Positions 16,012-24,437 of a DNA stretch of 51,924 nt are shown here, one piece after another (position 1 is the stretch's first letter; every line of letters starts with the position of its first letter). The stretch comes from CANNDT01 sp945876205. Its GTDB lineage: Bacteria > Acidobacteriota > Vicinamibacteria > Vicinamibacterales > UBA2999. Position numbers and translations under genes: made by a program. Below the pieces are notes generated by a model. It saw nothing but the letters and a program-made list of their open reading frames with translations, did no database searches and was not told the DNA's origin. The stretch is from assembly GCA_947503365.1 (NCBI GenBank), contig CANNDT010000024.1:1-51924 (forward strand), written 5' to 3'.

Positions 16012-17421
16012 TCACACCAGGCCAAGCTGTTCGAGCCCGCGGCCATGCTGCTCGAACCAGTCGGCGAGCCGCTCATACTGTTCACGCTTCGCCGCGCCCG
16101 GTGCCACGGGCACGCCAAGCAGTTCGCTGCACACGTCGGCGTGTTCGAGCGCACCGTGCAGGTAGGTGCCACTCACCTTACCAACACAGGCTCCCTCCGC
16201 GCGGCCATCGTCCAGCCGCGCAAACGGCTCGACGCCAGCGTCGATGGACGTGACGCCCATGTGGATTTCGTACGCCGCGAATGGCACGCCGCCGCGGGTG
16301 GTTGCCGTTCGTACCTGCGTCGTCTTGTCCGCGGCCATCGTCGTGTCGATCGGGAGCAGTCCGAGCCCTCGCGCGGTCGACGTCTTCGATTCGACCCCAA
16401 GGGGATCGGCAATCGTGCGCCCCAGCATCTGGAATCCGCCACACACACCGATCACCTTGGCGCCGCGCTGATGCTGCTGCAGCACCCAGTCGGCCAGGCC
16501 GACGTCTCGCAACCACGCGAGGTCGACGGCCGTCTGCTTGCTACCGGGCAGGATGACGACGTCGTAGTCAATTGAGGGGGGACGAGTCACCCAGTTCGCC
16601 CACGTCAGCAGGCGGAAGTCAGTGGCGTTCGAGAGCGAGGGAAACCGGACGATGGCCACGCGCGCGCCGGGGGGTGCCGGAGACTGCGCGTCCGTTCGCA
16701 AGGCGAGACTGTCTTCCGCGTCGATGCTGATGTCGTTCGCGTACGGGAAGACGCCGAAGCAGTGCGCACCACTCCGCTGCTCGAGGATGGAGACGCCTCC
16801 GTCGAACAGCGACAGGTCACCCCTGAACTTGTTGATCGCGAACCCGCGAAGCAGCGTGCGTTCGTCAGGCGTGAGCAAGCCGATGGTGCCCAGCACCGAG
16901 GCGAACACGCCGCCGCGTTCGATATCCGCGACCAGCAGCCACGGCGCGCGCAGCCGCGTGACGAGCCCGAGGTTGACGAGGTCCACGTTGCGGAGATTGA
17001 GCTCGCTCACGCTGCCGGCGCCTTCGATGATGATGACGTCGAAGCGGCTGGCGAGATCCTGGTAGGCCTTCATTACGTGCGTGCGGAGCTCGTCGGCGTA
17101 CTCGTAATAGCCGCGGGCAGGCAGCGTCTTCCACACGCGTCCGTTGACGACCACCTGGCTTCCACCAGTCCCGTTGGGCTTCAGCAGGATCGGATTCATC
17201 GCCGGCTCTGGCTCGAGTCCACACGCCTCCGCCTGCGCGACCTGCGCGCGGCCGATCTCGCCGCCGCCGGCGCAGGGATACGAGTTGTTCGACATGTTCT
17301 GCGCCTTGAACGGCGCCACGGCCACACCCTGACGCCGCAGCCAGGCACAGATCGCCGTGGTCATCCAGCTCTTGCCGGAGTTCGAGGAAGTGCCGCCGAT
17401 AAAGAGTGGGCGCGCTGGCAT
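16012..17421 (-). CDS. cobQ: Cobyric acid synthase CobQ/CbiP
   Basis: The 469-residue protein has an N-terminal dethiobiotin-synthetase-like ATPase domain (GGTSSNSGKSWM at 9-20, PFKAQNMSNNS, NPILLKPNGTGGSQVVVNG) and a C-terminal class I glutamine amidotransferase domain with nucleophile Cys about 326 in GVCGGFQMLG and the late histidine in TYLHGAL. It amidates the b, d, e and g carboxylates of adenosylcobyrinic acid a,c-diamide to give adenosylcobyric acid. It is the first gene of cobQ-cbiZ-cobD on the minus strand. The upstream 230 bp carries a long hairpin repeat and, further off, the divergent cobalamin riboswitch. All expected motifs are intact. Confidence 0.94.
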   Translation of the reverse strand: MPARPLFIGGTSSNSGKSWMTTAICAWLRRQGVAVAPFKAQNMSNNSYPCAGGGEIGRAQVAQAEACGLEPEPAMNPILLKPNGTGGSQVVVNGRVWKTLPARGYYEYADELRTHVMKAYQDLASRFDVIIIEGAGSVSELNLRNVDLVNLGLVTRLRAPWLLVADIERGGVFASVLGTIGLLTPDERTLLRGFAINKFRGDLSLFDGGVSILEQRSGAHCFGVFPYANDISIDAEDSLALRTDAQSPAPPGARVAIVRFPSLSNATDFRLLTWANWVTRPPSIDYDVVILPGSKQTAVDLAWLRDVGLADWVLQQHQRGAKVIGVCGGFQMLGRTIADPLGVESKTSTARGLGLLPIDTTMAADKTTQVRTATTRGGVPFAAYEIHMGVTSIDAGVEPFARLDDGRAEGACVGKVSGTYLHGALEHADVCSELLGVPVAPGAAKREQYERLADWFEQHGRGLEQLGLV

Positions 17422-17444
17422 TCGCTACAACTGCCGCTGATCCG

Positions 17445-17549
17445 GCACACCGAGGCACCGAGGCAGCCGCCTTCGCCTGCGGCGTCGGCGCCCAAGCCGA
17501 CGAGGCCTGCCCGCCGTAGCCTTGGCGAAGGTGGGTGTCTCGGTGTGTC
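17445..17549. repeat. Long imperfect inverted repeat with an embedded GC-rich dispersed repeat
   Basis: The left arm (17445-17477, GCACACCGAGGCACCGAGG... to CCTTCGCC) is complementary with small mismatches to the right arm (17524-17549, GGCGAAGG...GTCTCGGTGTGTC). Between them is CTGCCCGCCGTAGCCTTGG. Read in the other direction this encodes the spurious peptide LRQGYGGQ, which I associate with a dispersed intergenic repeat in related genomes. It lies between cobQ and the riboswitch and is not part of either. It may act as a transcriptional barrier. Confidence 0.6.
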
Positions 17550-17659
17550 GTGGCAGTGAAAGGCGCATCAAGCGATGGTGGCGATGCTGCGGCGTGGCGG
17601 TGCATTGGACTCTACGAGTCGATCGCGCTTGCTGTCAAGACGACGCGCGTGCTACAACG

Positions 17660-17838
17660 ATGACTCCTTCGGGGTGCCCACAAGGGGCATAACAGGGAAG
17701 TCCGGTGAAAGTCCGGCGCGGTTCCGCCACTGTAAGTGAGGGCCGCTCGCTTTGATCACCACTCGGCCGTCGATCGCCGGGGAAGGTAAGCGAGCTGCGA
17801 AGATCGCTTCGCACCCTCCGAGCCAGGAGACCTACCCC
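17660..17838 (+). promoter_or_regulatory. Cobalamin (B12) riboswitch
   Basis: All conserved aptamer blocks are present in order: GGGTGCCC near 17672, AACAGGGAAG followed by TCCGGTGAAAGTCCGGCGCGG, then TTCCGCCACTGTAAGTGAGG, and the B12 box GCCAGGAGACCTAC (17822-17835). It lies on the plus strand just before the BtuB-like receptor, so high adenosylcobalamin should repress that receptor. The segment CTCGCTT at about 17847 is complementary to AAGCGAG inside the aptamer region and could form an alternative pairing. Confidence 0.95.
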
Positions 17839-17853
17839 AAGGGCCACTCGCTT

Positions 17854-17875
17854 GTTTTCTGCGGAGAACAGAAAC
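17854..17875 (+). promoter_or_regulatory. Shine-Dalgarno-sequestering hairpin of the riboswitch expression platform
   Basis: GTTTTCTG (17854-17861) pairs with CAGAAAC (17869-17875) with one bulge, placing the GGAG ribosome binding site in the loop directly before ATG 17877. There is no T-tract terminator, which suggests control at the level of translation initiation. Confidence 0.5.
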
Positions 17876-17876
17876 C

Positions 17877-20168
17877 ATGCCTTGTACCCGTTCCGTACGC
17901 TCGCTCCTCGTTTCCCTTTCAATCCTGTTCATCGCGTGCCTCGCGGCGTCGCCCGCTCACGCTCAATCGGCTCTCACCGGCGTCGTCAGCGACCAGTCCG
18001 GCGGCGCGATCGGCGGCGTGTCGATCGTCGTGCGCGACGTGTCGGGGGTCGCCACGCAGACCGTGATCACCGATGTGAACGGCGCGTTCTCGGTGCCAGC
18101 GCTGGCGCCGGGACGCTATGAGATCGAGGCGGAAAGTCCGCTGTTCGAGCGCACCCGGGTCGTGCGCGACGTGCATGCGGACCGCGTGCCTGACCCCGTG
18201 CGCCTGACGATGAAGATCGCCGGGCTCATCGAGAGCATGGTCGTCACCGGCCGGCGGGTGGAGACGCGGCTCTCGGAGACGCCGCAGAAGATCGACGTCA
18301 TCGACGCGCGAGACATCGAGCGTTCGGTCGGGTCCGACATCACCGACGTGCTGAAGAAGAATTCGGGCGTCGACGTGGTGCAGTACACCGGGCTGCTCTC
18401 GGGGATCGGCATCCGCGGGTTCCGTCCGGAGCCGTCCGGCATCAACAAGCGATCGCTGCTGCTGGTCGACGGACGGCCGTCTGGCGTGACCAATCTGTCG
18501 ACGCTGCTGCTCGACAACGTCGAGCGGATCGAAGTGCTCAAGGGACCGGCGTCGGCGGTCTACGGTGCATCCGCGATGGGCGGGGTCGTCAACGTCATCA
18601 CACGGCAATCTCGCGGTCCGCTTGCCGGTGGCGTACGGGTGTCGCTCGGCAGCTTCGACGCGTCTGAGTTTGCCGGCAGGGCCGGCGGCAGCGTGTCGCC
18701 GCGCGTTGACTTCGACGTCAACGGCTCGGTCTTCAACCAGCGCGACGACATCCGCATGGGCAACGGCGAGACACGTCCGGCTACCGGGTACAAGACCTAC
18801 GACGGCGCGGCGCGGCTTGGCGCCGACCTCGCCCGGAGCTGGCGCGTCGACGGCAAGGTGAATGCGTATCGCGGACGCGACATCAACACACCCGGCGACG
18901 TGTTCAGCGGACTGGCCTCCCAGGGTCGCAAGAATCTGGAGCACGCGTCGGGCGACGTCCGCCTGTCAGGGCAGCTCGCGCGCCATCTCGTGTCGGCCAC
19001 CGTCTATTCCGCCAGCGAAGCGAGTCACACGCTCAACGTCACGACATCGGACCCGGCCGACATCGGCTTCCTGCCGTACCTGACGTTCGAGAGCTCGCTC
19101 GGCTGGGCCGGTGCGCAGGTCAGGGACTCGTGGGGGTGGTCTCGCGCCAACAACCTCCTGATCGGCCTCGACTACGAGCACGTCAGCAGCGAGAGCACGT
19201 CGTACGCGCGTACCGGTGCGCCGCAGGCGCCGTTCTCAGCGGACAGCCGGAAGAACACGGTTGGCCTGTATGCCGAGAACACGCTGAACGTGAATCAGGG
19301 CCGCACGGTCGTGTCGCTCGGCGGTCGCGTCGACCGCATCGAGGTCAAGACGGTGGACACGCCGCTCAAAACCAATTTCACGCCGTCCACGACCACGTTC
19401 ACGCTCTTCAATCCGAGCATCGGCGTGAAACAGGAGATCGTGCGCGGTCTTCGCGCGCACGCGACCGCCGGCCGCGCGTTCGTCCCGGCCGATGCCGGCG
19501 CGCTCACCGGCTTCACGTCGAACGTGTTCGGCGGCCGCGAGCAGATCATCCAGGGCAATCCCGACTTGAAGCCGGAGCACAGCGTGAGCGTGGACGGGGG
19601 CATCGAGCTGCTCACCGCGTCTACTCACCTGGACGTGACGTACTTTCAGACGGCAATCAGCGATCGCGTCGTGTCCAGTGTCCTCATCAGCAATCCGCCG
19701 CCTCCCGCGCCCATCATCCTGTCGGCGGTCAACACGCTCGCGTCGCACATCCGCGGCCTGGACGTCGACGCCGCCCGCCGTGTGAACGGCATGGTGAGCA
19801 TCTTCGCCAACGTCACGCACTATTTTTCGCGCCGCGAGCAGCTGCCGACGACGGGAGAGCGGAACATCCTGAATACGGCAACCAACACCGTCCGCGCCGG
19901 TCTTGATGTCGACTGGCGGCGGTTGTCGGGCCGCCTCTCGGCGCGCTACGTTCAGGGACGACAGGATCAGGACTTCAACGTGCTGGGTTCGCCGGTCGTC
20001 GACTATCCCGCCTTCGCCGTCGTCGACGTCAGCACCACCTATCAGGTGCATCCGCGGCACGCGGTGATCCTGATGGTGAACAACCTGGCGGACGCGCATT
20101 ACTACGAGAAGAAGGGCTTTCCCCTGCAGGGCGCGTCGTTCATGCTCAAGTATCGATTGGGTCGCTGA
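17877..20168 (+). CDS. btuB: TonB-dependent corrinoid receptor (BtuB-like)
   Basis: The 763-residue receptor has a signal peptide (1-29, AHAQ), a carboxypeptidase-regulatory-like domain (about 30-105: LTGVVSDQSGGAIGGVSI, TVITDVNGAFSVPALAPGRYEIEA), a TonB-box-like ESMVVTGRRVETRLSETP, and a plug with RGFRPEPSGINKRSLLLVDGRPSGV and LKGPASAVYGASAMGGVVNVITR. A barrel follows, ending SFMLKYRLGR. The role comes from context: a complete cobalamin riboswitch directly upstream and corrinoid salvage genes divergently upstream. The plug-first architecture with an extra N-terminal domain differs from enterobacterial BtuB. ATG 17877 has GGAG about 10 bp upstream. Confidence 0.88.
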   Translation: MPCTRSVRSLLVSLSILFIACLAASPAHAQSALTGVVSDQSGGAIGGVSIVVRDVSGVATQTVITDVNGAFSVPALAPGRYEIEAESPLFERTRVVRDVHADRVPDPVRLTMKIAGLIESMVVTGRRVETRLSETPQKIDVIDARDIERSVGSDITDVLKKNSGVDVVQYTGLLSGIGIRGFRPEPSGINKRSLLLVDGRPSGVTNLSTLLLDNVERIEVLKGPASAVYGASAMGGVVNVITRQSRGPLAGGVRVSLGSFDASEFAGRAGGSVSPRVDFDVNGSVFNQRDDIRMGNGETRPATGYKTYDGAARLGADLARSWRVDGKVNAYRGRDINTPGDVFSGLASQGRKNLEHASGDVRLSGQLARHLVSATVYSASEASHTLNVTTSDPADIGFLPYLTFESSLGWAGAQVRDSWGWSRANNLLIGLDYEHVSSESTSYARTGAPQAPFSADSRKNTVGLYAENTLNVNQGRTVVSLGGRVDRIEVKTVDTPLKTNFTPSTTTFTLFNPSIGVKQEIVRGLRAHATAGRAFVPADAGALTGFTSNVFGGREQIIQGNPDLKPEHSVSVDGGIELLTASTHLDVTYFQTAISDRVVSSVLISNPPPPAPIILSAVNTLASHIRGLDVDAARRVNGMVSIFANVTHYFSRREQLPTTGERNILNTATNTVRAGLDVDWRRLSGRLSARYVQGRQDQDFNVLGSPVVDYPAFAVVDVSTTYQVHPRHAVILMVNNLADAHYYEKKGFPLQGASFMLKYRLGR

Positions 20169-20253
20169 GTCGAAGTCGATGATGCTCTCTGAGCCTTCGC
20201 TGAGTTAGACTGCGTGCCGCCGCCACGCGCAGGGCCGTCAGAGGAGTGATGTC

Positions 20254-21852
20254 ATGAAGCTGCTTCGCCGGTTCCTGATCCTGAGCCACCGGTATCTCGG
20301 CATCGTGCTGAGCGCGCTGATCGTCATGTGGTTCGCCACCGGCATCACCATGATGTACGTCGGCGGCATGCCGCGCCTCACTCCCGAGCTGCGGCTCGAA
20401 CGGATGCCAGGGCTCGACCTCTCGCGCGTCCACCTGACGCCGGCGGAGGCCGCCGAGCGCGGGCTCGTGGACCCCAGCGCAGGGCGGGTCGCCGTGTTGT
20501 CGGTGATGGATCGGCCCGCCTACCGGTTCGGTGAGCGCGAAGCGGTCACGGTATTTGCCGATAACGGGGAAGTCCTCGAGGAAGTCACCCTCGACCAGGC
20601 GCGGACGATTGCCAGCCGCTTCATGAACCTGCCCGAGGATCGCATTCACCTCCTCGGCACGATCACCGAGGTCGATCAGTGGACGCTGCTGCAGGGCCGC
20701 CAGCTTCCGCTTCACAAGTTCAGCGTTGACGACGATGCCGCGACCGAGCTGTATGTGTCGCCGCAGACCGGCGAAGTCTCGGTACTCACCACGCGCCGCA
20801 GCCGCGGGTTCGCCTGGATCAGCACGATCCCGCATTGGCTGTACTTCACCGCGCTCAGGACGAACCAGGCCGCCTGGTACAACACGGTGGTTTACGGAGC
20901 CGCGCTCGCCTGCGTGCTCGCGGTGCTCGGACTGGTCCTCGGCGTTACGCAGTGGCGGCGGCAGAAGCCGTTGGCGGCGTCGATTCCCTATTCAGGCTGG
21001 ATGCGGTGGCACTACATCACCGGCGTCGTCTTTGGCGTATTCACGCTGACGTGGGCGTTCAGCGGCATGCTGTCGATGGAGCCCTTCGCATGGACGAACG
21101 CGAGGGGTCTCGAGGTCGAGCGCGACGTGTTCACCGGCGGGGCGCTCGACTTGTCGCGATTCTCGGCGATGGACCAGGCCACGTGGAACCGTGTCCTCGG
21201 CGGCCGCGCGATCAAGGAAATGGATCTCGCCCGCATCCAGGACGAGCATTACTACGTCGTGCGAGCCGGCGCCGCCACGCCGACCGCGGAAGGCGATCGG
21301 GAGCGGCTCCACCAGCCCTACAACGTCACCGGTCGCGCGGAATCGGATCGGCTGCTCGTGTCGGCGAGCACGCTCGAGATTCGACGCCAGCCGTTCAGCG
21401 CCGATTCGCTGGTGACCAGGCTGAGGACGGCGCTTCCGGATGCGCCAATTGCGGAACAGCAACTCCTGACCGAGTACGACTCGTACTACTACTCGAAAGC
21501 GAGGCAGACGCCGCTCCCCGTGCTGCGCGTGAAGTTCAACGATCCGGCGCAGACCTGGGTCTATATCGATCCCGGGATGAGCCAGGTGCTGGCGCAGATC
21601 CACAGACTCAATCGCGTGGAGCGCTGGCTGTACAACGGCCTGCACAGCCTCGACTTTGCCTTCTGGTACAACTCGCCCGCATGGGACGTGGTGATGATTC
21701 TGCTGTGCCTGGGCGGCCTGGCCTCGAGCGGCATCGGCCTGATGCTCGGCATGCGGCGCCTGCGCCGCGGCGCCGTCCGCACAGCCGGGTGGATGGGCAG
21801 CGCCAGTGACGGCGATGACCGCCGATTGATTTCACGACCCAGCGGGTCGTGA
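20254..21852 (+). CDS. PepSY-domain transmembrane protein following the BtuB-like receptor
   Basis: This 532-residue protein shares its plan with the PepSY protein at 12639 but is longer. An N-terminal membrane helix (SHRYLGIVLSALIVMWFATG) is followed by a large periplasmic region with PepSY-like halves (ATELYVSPQTGEVSVLTTR; PAQTWVYIDPGMSQVLAQI). Further helices lie at about 205-225, 252-272 and 475-500. Histidines flank the helices (HRYLG, IPHWLYF, RWHYITG, GLHSLDFAFWY). GAGGAG lies 7 bp before ATG 20254. It follows the riboswitch-controlled receptor by 85 bp and probably belongs to the same transcript. Its pairing with a corrinoid receptor suggests a role in reductive handling or inner-membrane transfer of corrinoids. 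That function is inferred. Confidence 0.75.
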   Translation: MKLLRRFLILSHRYLGIVLSALIVMWFATGITMMYVGGMPRLTPELRLERMPGLDLSRVHLTPAEAAERGLVDPSAGRVAVLSVMDRPAYRFGEREAVTVFADNGEVLEEVTLDQARTIASRFMNLPEDRIHLLGTITEVDQWTLLQGRQLPLHKFSVDDDAATELYVSPQTGEVSVLTTRRSRGFAWISTIPHWLYFTALRTNQAAWYNTVVYGAALACVLAVLGLVLGVTQWRRQKPLAASIPYSGWMRWHYITGVVFGVFTLTWAFSGMLSMEPFAWTNARGLEVERDVFTGGALDLSRFSAMDQATWNRVLGGRAIKEMDLARIQDEHYYVVRAGAATPTAEGDRERLHQPYNVTGRAESDRLLVSASTLEIRRQPFSADSLVTRLRTALPDAPIAEQQLLTEYDSYYYSKARQTPLPVLRVKFNDPAQTWVYIDPGMSQVLAQIHRLNRVERWLYNGLHSLDFAFWYNSPAWDVVMILLCLGGLASSGIGLMLGMRRLRRGAVRTAGWMGSASDGDDRRLISRPSGS

Positions 21853-21853
21853 A
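21831..21853. repeat. Perfect 10-bp hairpin spanning the PepSY stop codon
   Basis: TTCACGACCC and GGGTCGTGAA pair across an AGC loop, and the stop codon is inside the right arm. It lies between convergent genes and has no T-tract on either side. It may protect mRNA ends or act as a weak bidirectional terminator. Confidence 0.5.
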
Positions 21854-21888
21854 GCCCGGTCACGCAGCGGCCGGCGCCGATGCGTGCG

Positions 21889-24219
21889 TCAGAATCCGAC
21901 GATGAACCCGGCGCGCACGGTGCGCGGCACGGCGGGGTGGATGTGAAAGTCGTCGACGCCGCCGAGCGGTTCACCTGGCAGCCGCGACGGGAACCAGTAG
22001 GTGATGTCCGCGGCCTTCGTGTCGAACAGGTTGAAGACGTCGACGCTGAGCCGCAGCTTCCGCAGGAGCTGGTATCCCCCTTGGAAGTTGACCAGGCTGG
22101 TCGCGTCAGAGCGCACCGAGTTGTCTTCGATCAGCGCGCGCGGTCCGAAGTAGCGCCACCGCAGGCTGCCGTACATCTTCTTGTATCCGTCGACGCCGAC
22201 GCCGCCCGAGACGACCGTGCCGACCGCCTCGGGCACATACATCCCCTTGACCTCGCCCGTGGTGAAGCGCGATTTCGACAGCGACACGTCGCCATCGAAG
22301 ACCAGCCATCTCGTCGGGCTGTAGTAGTTCGCGAATTCCACGCCCCATCGGTGGCTGGCCTCGCCAGGTTCGCTCGCGCCCAGGTCGCCGTTGTAGACGA
22401 GCTCGGAATCGAGCGACAGCGTCCAGAGTGACACCGTGGTCTGGAGGTGGGGGAGGGCAACCGAACGGACGCCTGCTTCACCGCCGAAGCCGCGCACGAG
22501 CGGCGTGACGCGCTCGACGTCGTTGCCAAGGTAGTCGTGCGTGATCGTGGTGCCGAGCGCGTTGTTGCTGTGGAAGCCGGTGCCGCCGTTCAGATAGAAC
22601 TCGGTCTTCTTCCACGGGCCGAAGGTGGCGCCGGCCTTCGGGCTCAGCAGTCCGGCGCTGGCCGTGCCGCTGTTTTCGGGGAGGAATGAATCCACCGAGT
22701 AGCGCGACACGTCGCCGCGGATGCCCAGCATCGTTCGCAGGTGCGGCGCCCACTCGATCTCGTTCTGCGCGTAGACGCCGCCGCTGGTCACCAACGCCGA
22801 AGCTTCCGAGCGCGTCTCGAGGCGACGGCGTTCCTCGGTGTGGTAGAGGCCGACCGTGCCGATGTTGTCGTTGCGCACCTGCACGCCAAACGTGTTCTGC
22901 ATCGCGCGGCCGCCCCACTCCGCGAGTCGGCGGTGAGAGACGCGTCCACCGGTCACGAACCGGTCGTCGATCTGCTCCACCTGGTCGCCGTGCACCGGGT
23001 CGTCGAGGAAGAACGTGAAGTTCGAGATCAGGCTGAGGTCGTACTTGACCCCGTAGACGCTGACCTTGGTCAGCGTCGTCCCGCTGCCGCGCTGCCATTC
23101 GCCCGAGCCGCTGTAGCGGCCGGTGCGTCCGCCGTCGGTCGTGTCGATGCTGCCGAAGCGGTCGATCAGCCCCGAGTCGATGGCGCGCTGGGGCGAGCCT
23201 TCGGTGGCGTTCCACTTGCCGTGGTAGGCCATCCCCGTGAGCGACCAGCCGTTGACGCTGTCGCCCTGGCTGAAGCGGACGACCCCGTTCAACTTGCGGT
23301 AGGAATCAGGAATCGCCCACGGTCCGGCATTGGTGGACGTTTCGAACGCCGTGAGCAGGTGCCCGTTGCCGACCTTGGGTGAGGCAGCGAACAGCGCGCG
23401 GCCGAACCCGAACGACCCCTTCTCGACGTGCAGGATTGGATCTTCGAGGCTGGTGGCGTAGTTGATGTTGGCCGAGCCGGCGGTCGTGAAGTCGCCCTGG
23501 TCGGCGAAATACGGGCCCTTCGAATACTGCACGCCGGCGACGATCTCCGGGATGAGAAAATTCATGTCGGAGTAGCCCTGGCTGTGCGCGTGGGTCGGCA
23601 TGTTCACCGGCGTGCCGGCCACCCATGTCGAGAAGTCGCTGCCGTGATCGAGGTTGAACCCGCGAAGGAAGTACTGGTTGGCCTTTCCCTCGCCGCTGTG
23701 CTGCGTGATGATGACGCCGGGCACGGTCTCGAGCACCTCGCCGCTGCGCATGATCGGGCGGACGTCGAGCTGCTTCGAAGTAATCGCGCCCTGGCTGGCC
23801 GACTGCGCGATCCCGATCAGGTTCTCCGCCGGATCTTCCATGTCGGCCAGGTTGGCAAAGGTCCGTTTGCCGACCACGGTGACCTCGGCGTTCAGCGACA
23901 GCGACATCACTTCGTCGAGGACGTTCGCGCCGGGCTCGACCTCGAAATCGGCATGCGTCGCCGACGCGAAGTTGATGAACGTGAATTGCACCTGGTAGTG
24001 CCCCGGGGGCACGTTCTCGAATATGTAATCGCCGGCCCCGTCGGTGACGGTCTCCGCCACCTGCATCCCGGCCGGCGACTTCAGCACGACCGTGGCGCCA
24101 GGCAGCACGCCGCCCGTTTCATCGGTGAGTCTGCCGGTGATGGTCCCGGCGGCCTGCGCGAATGCGAGCGCGGGAACCAGAGCCAGAAGTCCCACCAGGA
24201 TGAGGAAACGTTTGCTCAT
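21889..24219 (-). CDS. TonB-dependent receptor with carboxypeptidase-regulatory-like domain
   Basis: The 776-residue receptor has a signal peptide (1-22, AFAQ), a regulatory-like beta-sandwich (ITGRLTDETGGVLPGATVVLKS, DGAGDYIFENVPPGHYQVQF), a TonB-box-like AEVTVVGKR, and a plug with the unusual FNLDHGSDFSTWVAGTPVNMPTHAHSQGYSDMNFLIPEIV. The barrel ends RTVRAGFIVGF. The His-rich plug loop (THAHSQG) is the kind seen in receptors linked to metal gene clusters. It is divergent from the porin-RND gene set. No good Shine-Dalgarno is visible and the best -10 (TACGAT, 24231-24226) lies almost at the ATG, so a leaderless transcript is possible. The ligand is unknown. Confidence 0.88.
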   Translation of the reverse strand: MSKRFLILVGLLALVPALAFAQAAGTITGRLTDETGGVLPGATVVLKSPAGMQVAETVTDGAGDYIFENVPPGHYQVQFTFINFASATHADFEVEPGANVLDEVMSLSLNAEVTVVGKRTFANLADMEDPAENLIGIAQSASQGAITSKQLDVRPIMRSGEVLETVPGVIITQHSGEGKANQYFLRGFNLDHGSDFSTWVAGTPVNMPTHAHSQGYSDMNFLIPEIVAGVQYSKGPYFADQGDFTTAGSANINYATSLEDPILHVEKGSFGFGRALFAASPKVGNGHLLTAFETSTNAGPWAIPDSYRKLNGVVRFSQGDSVNGWSLTGMAYHGKWNATEGSPQRAIDSGLIDRFGSIDTTDGGRTGRYSGSGEWQRGSGTTLTKVSVYGVKYDLSLISNFTFFLDDPVHGDQVEQIDDRFVTGGRVSHRRLAEWGGRAMQNTFGVQVRNDNIGTVGLYHTEERRRLETRSEASALVTSGGVYAQNEIEWAPHLRTMLGIRGDVSRYSVDSFLPENSGTASAGLLSPKAGATFGPWKKTEFYLNGGTGFHSNNALGTTITHDYLGNDVERVTPLVRGFGGEAGVRSVALPHLQTTVSLWTLSLDSELVYNGDLGASEPGEASHRWGVEFANYYSPTRWLVFDGDVSLSKSRFTTGEVKGMYVPEAVGTVVSGGVGVDGYKKMYGSLRWRYFGPRALIEDNSVRSDATSLVNFQGGYQLLRKLRLSVDVFNLFDTKAADITYWFPSRLPGEPLGGVDDFHIHPAVPRTVRAGFIVGF

Positions 24220-24254
24220 ATGACGATCGTAGACCTTCGCCGGTCCCGGCGGTC

Positions 24255-24272
24255 GTGAAGAGTTCCTGAAGA
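24255..24272 (-). promoter_or_regulatory. Direct-repeat regulatory element, site B (TonB receptor at 24219)
   Basis: Read toward the receptor, TTCAG (24270-24266) and TTCAC (24259-24255) are 11 bp apart with the core GAACTC between them. The -10 candidate TACGAT lies 23 bp downstream. Confidence 0.5.
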
Positions 24273-24330
24273 TACCGCCCGCCGTTTCTGTCGATTCATT
24301 CAGACTCCGGGGCGGCTCCGGTTCGGATTC

Positions 24331-24356
24331 CTACGAAAAATTCAGAAAGTCTTCAG
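24331..24356 (+). promoter_or_regulatory. Direct-repeat regulatory element, site C (porin-RND unit)
   Basis: TTCAG occurs at 24341-24345 and 24352-24356, 11 bp apart, in the orientation of the porin gene. TGGTGTACT (extended -10, hexamer 24379-24384) follows after 22 bp. In reverse complement the first 22 bp match site A at 20 positions. Confidence 0.55.
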
Positions 24357-24437
24357 AAACGGCTGCGAATTGATCTGGTGTACTGCGCGCTGGTCAATTC
24401 GACCCCGACGCCCCCTTACGAAAGGACAGATTCAGCT

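Noticed and set aside
20189..20204. CTGAG-N6-CTGAG before the PepSY gene at 20254 as a sixth copy of the shared element
   Set aside because: The half-sites read in the opposite direction relative to the gene compared with the other five, and the nearest -10 (TAGACT) is only about 2 bp away, so the geometry does not match.
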